Of a stretch of 64,000 nt of DNA, positions 27,991 to 37,604 are shown piece by piece. The translations under genes were made by a program, and so were the position numbers. The notes under the pieces are model-generated. The model was not told the origin of the DNA. It searched no databases and saw only the letters and a program-made list of their open reading frames with translations. Numbering within the stretch: position 1 is the first letter of the stretch; each line of letters starts with the position of its first letter. Source of the stretch: G965218495 sp965262785 (GTDB lineage: Bacteria > Bacteroidota > Rhodothermia > Rhodothermales > Bin80); contig OZ253559.1 of NCBI GenBank assembly GCA_965262785.1, forward strand, positions 1,178,001-1,242,000, written 5' to 3'.

Positions 27991-29016
27991 TCACCCAACA
28001 TCGTAGGCACGTCTTCGGAGAAGCACCAAAAAGAATGGAACCCCGCACAGCGCCGTAATGATGCCTACCGGCAACTCTTGCGATGGCAGCAGCACGCGCG
28101 CAGCTACGTCTGCCCATAGTAAGAACAGTGCCCCCGCAAAAAAGCATGCAGGCAGCAATCTGCGGTGCGTGACGCCCACAAACGACCGGACCGCATGAGG
28201 GATGATAAGGCCCACAAACCCTATCGCGCCGCTGGCAGCGACCAGCGTGCCGGTAACCAGTGCGGCCACCACGATAAGCAAGCGCTTGAGTCTCTCGACG
28301 GGCACACCAAGGCCGTGTGCCGCCTCGTCCCCCAGAAGCATGGCATCCAGTGGCCTGGCAAGGGCCAGAAGTGCAACCAGTCCCGTGATCGTGACGATTG
28401 AGGGAGCCGGCAGCAGCGACCACGTCGCGCGGTGCAACGACCCCAATAGCCAGAACAGAACAGCGCGCAGCTTGTCAGGATCCGGCGACGACAGCGTGAT
28501 GAATGAGGTGATAGATCCCATCAATGCCGCCATGGCGACCCCAGCCAATAGCAGCCGTGCCACGGACAGACGGGTAGCGCTCCTGGCCACAACGTACACG
28601 ATTGAGATCGATAGTAGGCCACCCAAGAATGCGGCCAGTGGCATCGACAACGCCTTTGAAAGCAGCGGTGGCAAGAAGCCCAGGTAAAAAAGTGACGCAC
28701 CTGCTGTAGCGCCGCTGGAGATACCCAGGATATATGGTTCGGCCAATGGGTTGCGCACCAAGGTCTGCATGGACGCGCCAATGATACCCAACCCGCCGCC
28801 TACAACTAGGGCTAGCACTGCGCGGGGCATGCGTAAGAGCCATACAATCCGATCGGCCGTCGGGTCGGGAGGCGTGCCGCTGCCCAGCAGAAGGTGGTAC
28901 CGCAAGACGCGGAAGACAGCGCCGCGTTCCAAGTCTTCCCCAACGCTTACTGCGATTCCTGTGCTCACGATCAGCAGGACGGTGAGGCTCGCCACTGCCA
29001 GCCAGGCCGACTTCAT
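27991..29016 (-). CDS. FecCD/BtuC-type ABC transporter permease
   Basis: Inner-membrane permease for a vitamin B12, haem or siderophore importer. The ATG at 29016 is chosen: it overlaps the stop of the upstream binding-protein gene (ATGA), begins with a membrane helix (MKSAWLAVAS), and removes a 46-residue non-conserved N-terminal extension. 341 aa with about ten hydrophobic segments and the family signatures GGGLGIIGASMQTLVRNPLA and GAIGFVGLIIPHAVR. No ATPase gene follows, so the BtuD/FecE subunit must be encoded elsewhere. Confidence 0.92.
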   Translation of the reverse strand: MKSAWLAVASLTVLLIVSTGIAVSVGEDLERGAVFRVLRYHLLLGSGTPPDPTADRIVWLLRMPRAVLALVVGGGLGIIGASMQTLVRNPLAEPYILGISSGATAGASLFYLGFLPPLLSKALSMPLAAFLGGLLSISIVYVVARSATRLSVARLLLAGVAMAALMGSITSFITLSSPDPDKLRAVLFWLLGSLHRATWSLLPAPSIVTITGLVALLALARPLDAMLLGDEAAHGLGVPVERLKRLLIVVAALVTGTLVAASGAIGFVGLIIPHAVRSFVGVTHRRLLPACFFAGALFLLWADVAARVLLPSQELPVGIITALCGVPFFLVLLRRRAYDVG

Positions 29017-29954
29017 GGGGATGACACCAGCCCAGGGTGCAATAGTGCAGCCATCTGCCAGGCGCCTGCCACCAGCCGGGGGCCGGGCCGCAGGAAGTAG
29101 TCTCCACGTACGCTGTATACGCGTTCCTCCTTGACAGCGGGTACAATGTCCCACGTAGCATGGTGCTCCAAGATCGCCTCTGGTTCGTAGCCCGGGCCAA
29201 AGGCTCCAATGATCACCTCGGGCCGGTGCATCAGCACATATTCATCGGTGAGGATCGGCCCAGTCATGTCATGGCTGGCAGTGATACTTTCGCCTCCGGC
29301 CAACGCGATCATGGAATGCATGTAGCTACCCTTGCCAAATCCATACAGTGTGGCATCACCTACTAGGACCAGTGTTCTGGGTCGAAAAGCTACCGTGGAC
29401 GTTAGCGCAGCAAGCGCCGCCAAAGATGCGCCAAGCGAATCCGCAACTCGGTTTGCTTCACTGCCGGTGCCAAGGAGCTGGCCCACCGTGCGGATGCTGA
29501 GCAGCATGTCATCCAGAGTACGTATGCCAACAAAGTACACGGGCAGGCCAACTGCCGCCAACGAGGTGGCATCCTGTGTGCTGTTTACCTGGTCGGAAGC
29601 CAGCACGAGGTCGGGCTCTAAGGCGACGATAGCTTCAAAGTCAACAGGCAATGCGCTGAAACGCGGCAGCGAAGCCACTTCCGGTGGATAGTCGTCTGCG
29701 GTTGTGATGCCGACCACCTTCGCGCCGGCACCAGCGGCATAGAGGATCTCGGTAAGGCTGGGTGCGAGGGCGACCACTCGATTTGTGGAGACTGGCACAT
29801 GCACCTGGCGGCCGAGGTCGTCAGTAGCCATGGCCATGCTGTCGCCAGTATTTGCGGGGCCGCATCCGCAGAGCAACAGACAGGATACCAGAAGCAGGCT
29901 TCCTAGGGGAATTCGGCAGGCAGGATGTGTCGGCAAACGTGGCGCTACGGGCAT
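29013..29954 (-). CDS. BtuF/FepB-type periplasmic binding lipoprotein
   Basis: Substrate-binding component for the adjacent BtuC-like permease. ATG at 29954; a TTG two codons upstream is possible. Signal peptide ends at a lipobox-like LLCGC with Cys31 as the candidate lipid anchor. The two-lobe class III fold is shown by RVVALAPSLTEILYAAGAG, VVGITTADDYPPE and FEAIVALEPDLVLAS, as in BtuF. 313 aa. No cobalamin riboswitch fits in the ~110-nt divergent spacer to deoC. Substrate could be B12 or a siderophore. Confidence 0.9.
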   Translation of the reverse strand: MPVAPRLPTHPACRIPLGSLLLVSCLLLCGCGPANTGDSMAMATDDLGRQVHVPVSTNRVVALAPSLTEILYAAGAGAKVVGITTADDYPPEVASLPRFSALPVDFEAIVALEPDLVLASDQVNSTQDATSLAAVGLPVYFVGIRTLDDMLLSIRTVGQLLGTGSEANRVADSLGASLAALAALTSTVAFRPRTLVLVGDATLYGFGKGSYMHSMIALAGGESITASHDMTGPILTDEYVLMHRPEVIIGAFGPGYEPEAILEHHATWDIVPAVKEERVYSVRGDYFLRPGPRLVAGAWQMAALLHPGLVSSP

Positions 29955-30067
29955 AAGCAACCTAGAACCACCGTCTTCGCAAAAAGAGCCACAGTGCCAT
30001 ACAACATTGCGCGGCGAATGGCGTTTTATGAGGCCCTCCTTCCGGCAAGTGAACGCTCTAACAGGCT

Positions 30068-30901
30068 ATGCATGAGGCGCAGCGCGAAGCGATAGCCGAA
30101 CGGCTGGCAGCTCGTGCCGGCGAGTCGGTTAAAGGCGATGGCTACATACAGGAAATGCTGCGATGCATGGTGGATGCCGGGGCCTGCCGCATTGGGTTGC
30201 GCAAAGACAAGCCACTGACCGGTGGTGTGGGTGCGTGTGACTTGGCATCTCCGCTTGCGCGCATGATCGACCACACAGCCCTCAAGCCCCAAACAACCGA
30301 AGCGGACATTCGTGCCCTTTGCCATGAGGCCGCACAGCATTGCTTCGCGTCCGTGTGCATTCCACCCTGTTACGTGTCGCTGGCCGCCGCACTGCTGCGT
30401 AGAACAGATGTGCGTATATGTACAGTAGTGGGATTTCCACATGGGAGTAGCCACAGCGAGGTGAAGGCGGCGGAAGCTGTGCGTGCTGTACGGGATGGGG
30501 CCACTGAGGTGGACATGGTTCTGAGTGTGGGGCTTCTCAAAAGCGGGCGGTTCGATAGTGTAGAAGACGACATTCGCAGTACTACTCAGGCTGCCAAGGC
30601 AGCGGGGCCACGCGTGGTTGTCAAGGTGATTATGGAGTGCGCGTTGCTAACAGACGAGGAGAAGGTCATCGCCTGTGTCTTGGCACAGAATGCGGGAGCA
30701 GACTATGTAAAGACTTCAACGGGCTTTGCCGAAGGAGGTGCAACGCTTTCGGATGTCGCGCTTATGAGGCGCGTGGTAGGCAAGGATATGGGGATCAAGG
30801 CCGCTGGCGGTGTACGCACGAAGGAGCAGGCCATGAGCCTAGTCGCAGGTGGTGCTACGCGAATCGGAGCTAGTGCATCAGTTGCCATCGTCGGGAACTG
30901 A
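30068..30901 (+). CDS. deoC: Deoxyribose-phosphate aldolase
   Basis: Cleaves 2-deoxyribose-5-phosphate to glyceraldehyde-3-phosphate and acetaldehyde in nucleoside catabolism. 277 aa, with a 60-residue N-terminal extension before the core IDHTALKP. Schiff-base Lys215 lies in DYVKTSTGF; Lys244 in GIKAAGG and Asp149 in TEVDMV complete the class I aldolase site. The next gene starts 11 nt downstream, suggesting co-transcription. Confidence 0.95.
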   Translation: MHEAQREAIAERLAARAGESVKGDGYIQEMLRCMVDAGACRIGLRKDKPLTGGVGACDLASPLARMIDHTALKPQTTEADIRALCHEAAQHCFASVCIPPCYVSLAAALLRRTDVRICTVVGFPHGSSHSEVKAAEAVRAVRDGATEVDMVLSVGLLKSGRFDSVEDDIRSTTQAAKAAGPRVVVKVIMECALLTDEEKVIACVLAQNAGADYVKTSTGFAEGGATLSDVALMRRVVGKDMGIKAAGGVRTKEQAMSLVAGGATRIGASASVAIVGN

Positions 30902-30912
30902 CGACGGCCAAA

Positions 30913-31485
30913 ATGAACAGTCGAAGCATGAACAGGACTTACCACTCAGGTATGAACGGCGCTGCGTTGCTGGTCATCGTATTGCTAACGGTCGCTTCTG
31001 CGTGTTCGGGGCCGGCCGCCAAGGTCATATCGTCCACGGACGATAGTGCCGTGCCGCTTCCCGCTCATGTGGAGGTGGACGAGTTTGATGCGAGGCCATA
31101 CCGGGAGGTACCGCCACCGCCGCGCGCTGTCATCGAACATGACGCACCCGAGTCCTTGCTCCGCGGGCAGGCCACCAGGAGCCAGGTGCGTACACAGCAG
31201 GGCTATCGCATTCAGATCGTTTCAACGCGCAGCAAGGAGGAGGCAGACTTGAGGTCGGGACAAGTCACCCAGTGGTGGATAGAGCAACGCGAGAAGGGTA
31301 ACTTGGCGGAGGTGCTGCCGAGAGCCGACGGCGCTCCGCCAGTGTTCCAGGACTTTAGTGAGCCGTACTGGCGCGTCCGCCTTGGCGACTTTAGCTCGCG
31401 CACGGGCGCGCAGACTGCGCTGACAGCGGTGAGAGAGCACTTTGGCAGCGCCTTTATTGCGCCGGCAGAGATACCCGTCAGGTAG
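30913..31485 (+). CDS. SPOR-domain lipoprotein
   Basis: 190 aa. A lipobox VASAC follows a hydrophobic segment; initiation at the third Met (30952) would give a standard lipoprotein signal of about 18 residues, although 30913 is closer to deoC. A proline-rich linker follows, then a SPOR fold at ~98-188 (GYRIQIVSTRSKEEAD, then WRVRLGDFSSRTGAQTAL), which binds denuded peptidoglycan glycan strands. Probably outer-membrane anchored and facing the cell wall. Confidence 0.85.
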   Translation: MNSRSMNRTYHSGMNGAALLVIVLLTVASACSGPAAKVISSTDDSAVPLPAHVEVDEFDARPYREVPPPPRAVIEHDAPESLLRGQATRSQVRTQQGYRIQIVSTRSKEEADLRSGQVTQWWIEQREKGNLAEVLPRADGAPPVFQDFSEPYWRVRLGDFSSRTGAQTALTAVREHFGSAFIAPAEIPVR

Positions 31486-32900
31486 AACCGAAGACCAGTT
31501 GGTTTCACGCGACTAGTGGCTTGACCTTGAGCCGTCTTTGCAGTGGACGGGATGGCTGCCCCGTGGTGTGCCCAAAGAGTGGCTTGCAGTCGTGCGCCGT
31601 GCCGGGAGTGTGTCCAAGCAATGCCCTTCCCCTCTATGCACAAACCCGCCAACGTATCCTCACGCACGCTAGCAACGTGTCCCGTGCCGCCTGAAAGGCG
31701 AGCTTGTTTGATCTAAGGCACGGGCCTGCCACGGTCGGGTACATGCCCTCCATGCCTGTGGCCGCCGCAATCCGCATGCTGCACTTGTTGGACCTGACGA
31801 AGGGCAGGCGTACCCAGTTTCGGTAACCATCGCGTAAGCTCGCTCGGAGACGACACCAGTGTGCCCGCACGCGAGGTCACGTTGTTTGCCTTCAGCTCAA
31901 TCCCATACGGCTGCTACGGTAGAATCAGCCCAGTGTGGGTCAGTATTCCAAGCAATCTCCACGGCGAGTCCCTTCGCTCATGGCCCGACTGGCGGGAGGG
32001 CTGTCAATCCTACCAGGTGCAGGGCATGCGGAGATCCGCTCCTGCAATGGGAATTGGTACCTGCGACGACCAAATTACTTATTGCAGGATTGACTTCCAG
32101 CCTTGTCCGCATAGTCCCGCAGAAGATAAGTGAGAAGGTCTGTGCCAAGCGGGCACAAGTCGCCTCATTTTCTGCCGGACTCGTAGTGACCCGCCACGTC
32201 ACTGTCGTTGCATTCAAGAATGATGCTCTCAAGAGCGCTCGGAGCATTTGTAAACTCGAAGCAAGACAAGTTGACAGCGGAGCATTTTCTCACTGCCTGA
32301 CCGGGGCCTTTTGGCGACCGCCCTTCGGACGAAATTGGGGCATGCGCCCTGCTCGAGTCAAAGCGTGCCTAAACGTGGACTCAACTTGTGTTCTGAATAG
32401 GCAAAGCGCACGCAGGGGTATGTCGCGAAGAAAGTTCTAGTCGAGGTGGTTCGGCGTACTGCAAACGCGTGCCGATGAGTACTTGATGGGACTCAAGTCA
32501 AACTCGTCACTCAACTTGTGATATTGGTACCAGTCCAGTCACTTGAAGCAGGTGACTCCCAACGCGCCGCAGCAAAGATTCAATCCATCCAAGTATACGC
32601 TAGTGCTTATCGCTGCATGGAGGTGCTATTCGGAGGATGCACCGAACACCAATTTCTGAGAGACTACAGCAAACAGCATGCGCTACGTGACCCCAAGAAT
32701 AAAGAGGTCCAGGAGAGGGCCCGTGTCTCGGGATCGAAACCACCGGGGGCAGCTACGACGGACAAACATGGCAGGTCAGCGCTTTGCCTGACCCGACAGG
32801 CATGACTTGTACCTTACGTCCTCGATGTCGGTCCAGGTGTGCTAACCGAATCCCGTCTGCGGGCCCTGGGACGCCAAGCGGGTTGGAAGCTCGATGGTGG
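31486..32900. other. Long spacer upstream of the group II intron
   Basis: About 1.4 kb. Frames at 31859-32440 and 32518-32805 (plus) are open but show no domain, compositional support or plausible start signal. Nothing else recognised. The intron begins at its right edge. Confidence 0.4.
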
Positions 32901-33568
32901 GTGCGTCAGGCTAACTGACGCAAATACAGCGGGTGAAAGTCCCGTGTCATGAAAGTTTAACCAACTGCATGTCTCCGCGAGCCGTGCGTTGTCCCTCGTG
33001 AGGGTGACAGCGAAGCGTCGGTAGCGGCACGTGTGGCCAGGGCTAATGAGCACCGAAAAAGTTATCGTCCGGGATGCCGAGACTCTCCGTATGGTCGAAG
33101 GCAACATCAGCTCCACCGCTATGGTAAGGGGGAGCAGAGTCCCGCGGTGTCCGAGAACCCAGGGACGCACGCACGTATTGTGTCGGGACCTGAGAGGTCT
33201 CTCCATTGCCCAACCCCTCGGGGAGGGCCGCCAAAGCGTAGGCTAAATGCTGATCAGAGGATGTACGATGGAGAGAAATCAGACGCGATGATAGTAGCTT
33301 TGAAGCCGGCGAACAAAGCGTGGGTGCCCACGTGGCGGAGCTGGTGGAGCGAAGCGTCGCGCCCAAGGGGAATACCGCGAAGCCCTGCAAGTACCGGACG
33401 CTGAGCCGGATTCTGCGTGTCCCATGGGGTGGATCGGTTACGGCTGCGGGTCGGCTTGCCGGCTTGCTAACGTCATGCGCGACGGCGCGACCCAAGGGAG
33501 GAGCCGGATGCGCTAGCGCGCACGTCCGGATCTGTCCGGGCCCCCCGGGGAAACTCGGGGGCTACCGG
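32901..33568 (+). mobile_element. ORF-less group II intron
   Basis: The 5' end is GTGCG at 32901, followed at once by a perfect hairpin GCGTCAG-gctaa-CTGACGC and by GGGTGAAAGTCCC at 32931-32943, the conserved domain I element of bacterial group II introns. A domain V-like hairpin is at 33501-33534, followed by a GC-rich domain VI-like hairpin (CCCCC...GGGGG with CUA bulge) ending near 33568. No reverse-transcriptase/maturase ORF is present between them, and the whole intron is only ~670 nt. The 3' splice site is uncertain by about 10 nt. Splicing would need a maturase supplied in trans. The host exon is unrecognised. Confidence 0.65.
33501..33534 (+). ncRNA. Group II intron domain V
   Basis: Starts GAGCCGGAUGCGC, ends GCGCACGUCCGGAUC, with an AC bulge in the usual place. 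The lower 9-bp stem pairs as in canonical domain V except for a G/A at the usual G-U position, and the apical loop is UAGC rather than GNRA with a 4-bp distal stem. These are departures from the consensus, but similar domain V sequences are known to me from other bacterial introns. Confidence 0.65.
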
Positions 33569-33681
33569 TGTGCGCTGATCAGCACTTCCTGCTGGTCCGT
33601 TGCGAAGCCCTGCAACAGGGGCCACTGCACACCGGCCCGGCACTTGCTGGTGGCGCTACCACCACGAATCCCCGGTCCGGG

Positions 33682-34530
33682 CTAGCGGAGCGCGTCCTCC
33701 AGTGCTGTGGCGGCATCTGTTCTTTCGTCGCGATATTTGACGATGACGGGCGCATAGAGTGAAATCCCAAGAGCTCGCCCGAATTCGGATGTGACTGCGC
33801 GGGTGCCCGGAACGACGACTGCACCTGGCGGCACTTCATTCGCAGTGATGGCACGTTCGTGGACCAAATCCAACAGGCGCGTGGCGCTGGTCAGGATCAC
33901 GCCCGGCGCGAGCACCGCGCCGCGCCGTACAATGATGCCCTCGTAGATGCCGCAGCCGCCGCCAATGAAGGCGTCGTCTTCCACAATGACTGGCAGCGCA
34001 CCGGCAGGCTCCAGCACCCCACCAATCTGTGCAGCTGCCGACAGGTGAACGCGCTTCCCAATCTGGGCGCAGCTGCCGACCAGCGCATGGGAATCAATCA
34101 TCGTATCGCGGTCAACATAGGCCCCGGTGTTGACGTACATCGGCGGCATGCAGATGACTCCGGGGGCCACATAGGCCCCGGTGCGGATGGCTGAGCCCCC
34201 TGGCACAAGGCGCACGCCGTCGTTGAGTGCCACAGGCTTGAGCGGAAAGGTGTGCTTATCAAAGAATGGAAAGGAACCTGACGACAGGTCGGTAAGGATG
34301 CCCAGCTTGAATCCGAGGAGCAGACCTTGCTTGACCCAGGCGTGTGCGGTCCAATGTCCGGAGGCATTTCGGGACGCCGCACGCACCGAGCCGTTGTTCA
34401 ACCGGACTAGGAGGGCATCTACGGTGGCCTCAGCGGCCTCGCGATCAAGGCTCGCGGTGCTCTGCGAAGCCAGTCGTTCCACCTCGCGGGCAAGACTAAC
34501 AGGGCCTATGGCACTATGGCGGTCTGACAT
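33682..34530 (-). CDS. dapD: 2,3,4,5-tetrahydropyridine-2,6-dicarboxylate N-succinyltransferase
   Basis: Succinyl-CoA-dependent step of lysine/meso-diaminopimelate synthesis. The ATG at 34530 is preferred (12 codons inside the longest frame) because it places the start 5 nt after the preceding gene's stop. 282 aa. An N-terminal helical domain is followed by a left-handed beta-helix of hexapeptide repeats (residues ~100-230) with the DapD-specific run MPPMYVNTGAYVD and GGGCGIYEG. Complete C-terminus. Translationally close to the polyphosphate glucokinase gene, though metabolically unrelated. Confidence 0.94.
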   Translation of the reverse strand: MSDRHSAIGPVSLAREVERLASQSTASLDREAAEATVDALLVRLNNGSVRAASRNASGHWTAHAWVKQGLLLGFKLGILTDLSSGSFPFFDKHTFPLKPVALNDGVRLVPGGSAIRTGAYVAPGVICMPPMYVNTGAYVDRDTMIDSHALVGSCAQIGKRVHLSAAAQIGGVLEPAGALPVIVEDDAFIGGGCGIYEGIIVRRGAVLAPGVILTSATRLLDLVHERAITANEVPPGAVVVPGTRAVTSEFGRALGISLYAPVIVKYRDERTDAATALEDALR

Positions 34531-34535
34531 CCAGG

Positions 34536-35285
34536 CTACGACGCAGATAGAAGCCGGGCAGTGCATGCAGCGCCGATAATGCCAGCTTCATTCTGAAGCT
34601 GCGCCGGCACGATCCTTGACTTGGTTCGCAGTAGAGGAAGGTATCTATTTACCTTCTTGGGTCGGCTCACTCCGCCTCCGATGATGATAAGGTCAGGCGC
34701 AAACAAGAACTCCACATGGTCAAGGTATTCTTGCACGCGTACGGCCCACGCGTCCCACGCCAGATCCTCCCGCTCTCTCGCGCTGGCGGCGGCGTAGGCC
34801 TCGGCTTTGTCGCCATGCAGCTTGAGGTGTCCCAACTCTGTATTGGGCACTAGGGTGCCGTCCACAAAGAGGCCGGATCCAATGCCGGTGCCGAAGGTCA
34901 GCATCAGCACCACACCCATCGCACCGCGTCCGGCACCAAAGGCCATCTCAGCAACGCCCGCTGCATCGGCATCGTTGAGCACACTGGTGGGGCAACCAGT
35001 TGCCTCGGCGAAGAGCTGTCCGGCATCAACCCCTATCCAGCTATTGTCGATGTTGGCTGCTGTATGCATGATGCCTTGTTTCACGCGCCCGGGCATGGTA
35101 AAACCGATTGGACCTGTCCAGGCGAAGGCCTCGACAATAGAGTTTGCAACCAGTGCCACATCCGGTGGCCGTGCAGGCGAAGGCGTGACTAGACGGAAGC
35201 GATCGTGGGTAAGCACGCCCGCATCGGTGTCAACGGGCGCGCCCTTGATGCCGCTCCCACCGATGTCTATACCGAGGATGATCAC
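34536..35285 (-). CDS. ppgK: Polyphosphate glucokinase, ROK family
   Basis: Phosphorylates glucose with inorganic polyphosphate (often also ATP). 249 aa, the PpgK length. N-terminal phosphate-binding GIDIGGSGIKGAPVD, catalytic Asp105 in VLNDADAAG, and TFGTGIGSGLF at about 129-139. The 'GGSGIKGAPVD' opening and the lack of the ROK zinc cluster distinguish PpgK from ordinary ROK glucokinases. First gene of a two-gene minus-strand unit with dapD. Confidence 0.9.
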   Translation of the reverse strand: MIILGIDIGGSGIKGAPVDTDAGVLTHDRFRLVTPSPARPPDVALVANSIVEAFAWTGPIGFTMPGRVKQGIMHTAANIDNSWIGVDAGQLFAEATGCPTSVLNDADAAGVAEMAFGAGRGAMGVVLMLTFGTGIGSGLFVDGTLVPNTELGHLKLHGDKAEAYAAASAREREDLAWDAWAVRVQEYLDHVEFLFAPDLIIIGGGVSRPKKVNRYLPLLRTKSRIVPAQLQNEAGIIGAACTARLLSAS

Positions 35286-35360
35286 GTAAATATAAGGCGG
35301 TCGTGGTTAGGCCTACGAAGCGGACGCGTATATTGCGTCAAATCGAAACGCCAACAAAAT

Positions 35361-35498
35361 ATGAAACGGCTGCTCCTTTTAGCCTGCCTTTTTGCATGCA
35401 TTACCTCCGGCGCCTGTCAATGCTCAGATAAGCCGGATACTGCGCCGGTAGAGGATGTTCGAGGTACTGCTTGGCAAGCGGAATCGAGTGGCGCTTGA
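35361..35498 (+). CDS. Very small predicted lipoprotein
   Basis: 45 codons: a basic start (MKRLLLL), a hydrophobic core and a lipobox-like TSGAC with Cys19 as candidate anchor, then ~26 polar residues. It is divergent from ppgK with a 75-nt gap containing an A-rich leader (ccaacaaaat before the ATG). Real-gene status rests only on the signal and on position; many small entericidin-like lipoproteins look like this. Confidence 0.5.
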   Translation: MKRLLLLACLFACITSGACQCSDKPDTAPVEDVRGTAWQAESSGA

Positions 35499-35728
35499 TC
35501 GGGCCGCTTGGATGAAGCTTGGCGTAGGGCCACTAGGGCCCTCGGTTTGCCACGTGCCGTCTCTGCTGTAGGAAGCAGGTTGTCACCCACAGCGCGACAA
35601 CGGCGCTGGTATGAGCGCTTGGCACTGACTCTGGAACGGAAGATGCCGAGTAGTGCGTGTCTATGGCTTCCGACATGCTGTTCTTCCAGACACGTTTGGA
35701 TCTGTCGCACGACGTGCTGCTGCCGTTG
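35499..35728. other. Spacer, possibly decayed integrase 5' region
   Basis: No convincing gene. The integrase remnant beginning at 35729 should have had an N-terminal domain here, but it cannot be recognised in any frame, so the stretch is probably degraded. Confidence 0.35.
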
Positions 35729-35893
35729 ATCCGCAGACGTGTTGACAGCGCTCTTCAGATGCAGCTACTACCGGCCCTCGGGCTTCAGCCCATTGTCCAG
35801 ATCCGACCGGCGGCCGTTCACATGTGGTTTGACGATTGCAGCCGTACTGCACCGGGCGGCGCGAATCGAAGGCTGGGCATATTGAAGCAAATC
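35729..35893 (+). pseudogene. Tyrosine integrase remnant, 5' part (core-binding domain)
   Basis: Encodes the core-binding domain of a phage/island-type tyrosine recombinase, e.g. MWFDDCSRTAPGGANRR then LGILKQI. It breaks off at the composite transposon. If the transposon and one AATC copy are removed, the frame runs on without a gap into FNYSIECGHIASNPAR at 43649, the expected continuation of this protein. The N-terminal arm-binding domain is not recognisable, so the gene was already, or has since become, defective. Confidence 0.8.
35890..35893. repeat. Target-site duplication, left copy (AATC)
   Basis: AATC immediately left of the outer end of IS copy 1; the matching copy is at 43645-43648. 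No such duplication flanks either IS copy individually. Confidence 0.85.
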
Positions 35894-37342
35894 GAGCCTT
35901 TTGCAAAATCCACTTCAGCCCTTGATTTGGGAGTAGGAGCTTCGTCAAGCCAGTGTGATTCTGCACGTATCAACTTGTTCGACCTTTGCATTGCGGAAGT
36001 CTTGCTCGAATGGGGGTGACGAACTGCGCAGGGAGGCATGACACGGCATAGCTGACCCGGCCCGCGCTGATGGCGAGACGGGCCCTACGTGAGGGTACGG
36101 GTGCGCTTAGAGCACCAGGCGCATCAACTGGTCGACGGTCAGCGCCAGGATGCCGAACATCAGGTGGCAGTAGACCTTGCTATGCCCGCGTACCCGCACA
36201 TACCGTCCGCCGAACTCGTCTTTGAGTCGTCCATTGACCCGCTCCACCGTCGAGCGCTCTCTGAAGCGTCTCCTCTCTGGCGTAACGTGTCCGATGCTGC
36301 GTTGCGCCCGCGCCTCGCGCTTCAGCTCCTCATTGCCACGCGGGTTGATATCAATGATCGGCACATGCCCCAGCGATCTGCTATGCTCTCGGATTTCCTT
36401 AGCATCGTACGCACTGTCCATCAAGTCGTACAGACTTTGTACCCGAGCGGCCGTCATCACTGCCAGCGGGATCGCCACCTGGCTGTCATGGACCGAAGCC
36501 GATGTTAGCGCAGCGCTGATCGGAATCCCCCCGTCAATCACATCCAAGTGCAGCTTGAAGCCGACCCAGCAGTGCCCGTGACCCTTCGAATTGCGTTTTG
36601 TCCCGACATTGCAGTCCTTCGGCAGTTCTTCCAGCATATCATCCAGCTCCATGGAGCGTTGACGCTGCAGGCGGGTAGGGGTTTTCGGTTGTTTGCCGTC
36701 GTTGGCCTTGGGCACAGACCGCTTCGGCTTCTCGCGTGCCGGAATCGCGGTCGCGTCCCGCGAAACGTGCCCGGCCAGATGATCCTCCAGCGCGCACTCC
36801 AGCAGCACTGCGTGCAGCCGCCCCGGCAGGTCACTGTTGGCAAATTCCGCGAACGCCCGCGAAAACGACGATTCGCTCGGTACCATCTACGACCACTCCC
36901 AGCCGCATAGCTGGTGCAGTACCGGATCGCTCTTTAGTCGCTCCACCAACGCCCGCGTGGTCGGGATATCGAATACGGACTTAGCCAAAAAAGCCCGCGC
37001 CAGCGCAGCCCGGTCCGCCTTCGGACGGCCTGGACCCTTGGACTCGCACCCCGACAACAGCTCCTCCACGCGCACTAATTCCACCACAGAAACGAATCGT
37101 CTGTGCTGTTCACTGAGCTCGCCAATAGTGAGCTCCAGCAATGGAAACAATCTGAGCTGGAATGTGGACCAGTACCTGGACAACTCTGATCGCAATCGCA
37201 TTTGCACGTCTATTGTATACATTTATGATTCTCACGTGTTCAAGTATACGACTCACGACGCACTTAATCCGCATTATTCTCACCCACGCCCTAACTTTCT
37301 ACGCCCGGTTTCGCGCGCTCAGCCTATTTTTGCAAAAGGCTC
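35894..37342 (-). mobile_element. IS5-like insertion sequence, copy 1 (left)
   Basis: 1,449 bp with perfect 15-bp terminal inverted repeats GAGCCTTTTGCAAAA. Nearly identical to copy 2 but with a dozen or so scattered substitutions, so the copies have diverged by roughly 1%. Its transposase gene carries a nonsense codon. Confidence 0.92.
36107..37222 (-). pseudogene. IS5-like transposase, interrupted by an in-frame TAG
   Basis: Same 371-codon gene as in copy 2, but the codon after GWEWS is TAG (complement at 36887-36889) where copy 2 has AAC. This splits it into a 111-codon N-terminal frame (36887-37222) and a 259-codon frame starting at the next Met (36886). The larger piece still contains all candidate DDE residues but lacks the N-terminal helical domain. 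Probably inactive; the copy can be mobilised by the intact protein. Confidence 0.9.
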
Positions 37343-37604
37343 TTAAGTGTGGACCACAAGTTCCGACGTGACGATGCCTCCATGTAAGATCAAGTTGATC
37401 GGACGCTTACGTAGCAATTTGCCGCAATATACACAAAATGATCACAACTGCAATTCACAATTTCATATTACAGTCACGTATTACAGTATCAGTGAGTATT
37501 ATCTTCTTGTTTCACCACTCCACTCCCATAATTTCCCAGCCTGCATTCGGATACATCCTCTTCATATTCATACCGACCGCCGGGCGTGGACGGGTGTACT
37601 GGTC
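37343..37604 (+). promoter_or_regulatory. AT-rich leader of the passenger gene
   Basis: Markedly AT-rich (runs such as CAATTTCATATTACAG) against the very GC-rich coding region that follows, so it probably holds the promoter of the surface-protein gene. No specific -35/-10 pair is assigned. It also contains in-frame codons upstream of the ATG at 37605, so the start is not certain. Confidence 0.4.

Noticed and set aside
29955..30067. Possible cobalamin riboswitch upstream of the btuF-like gene.
   Set aside because: Only about 110 nt separate it from the divergent deoC gene, too short for a full B12 riboswitch, and no B12-box-like sequence was seen.
31859..32440. 193-codon plus-strand open frame.
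   Set aside because: No domain, signal or plausible start; low-complexity mixture of codons unlike neighbouring real genes.
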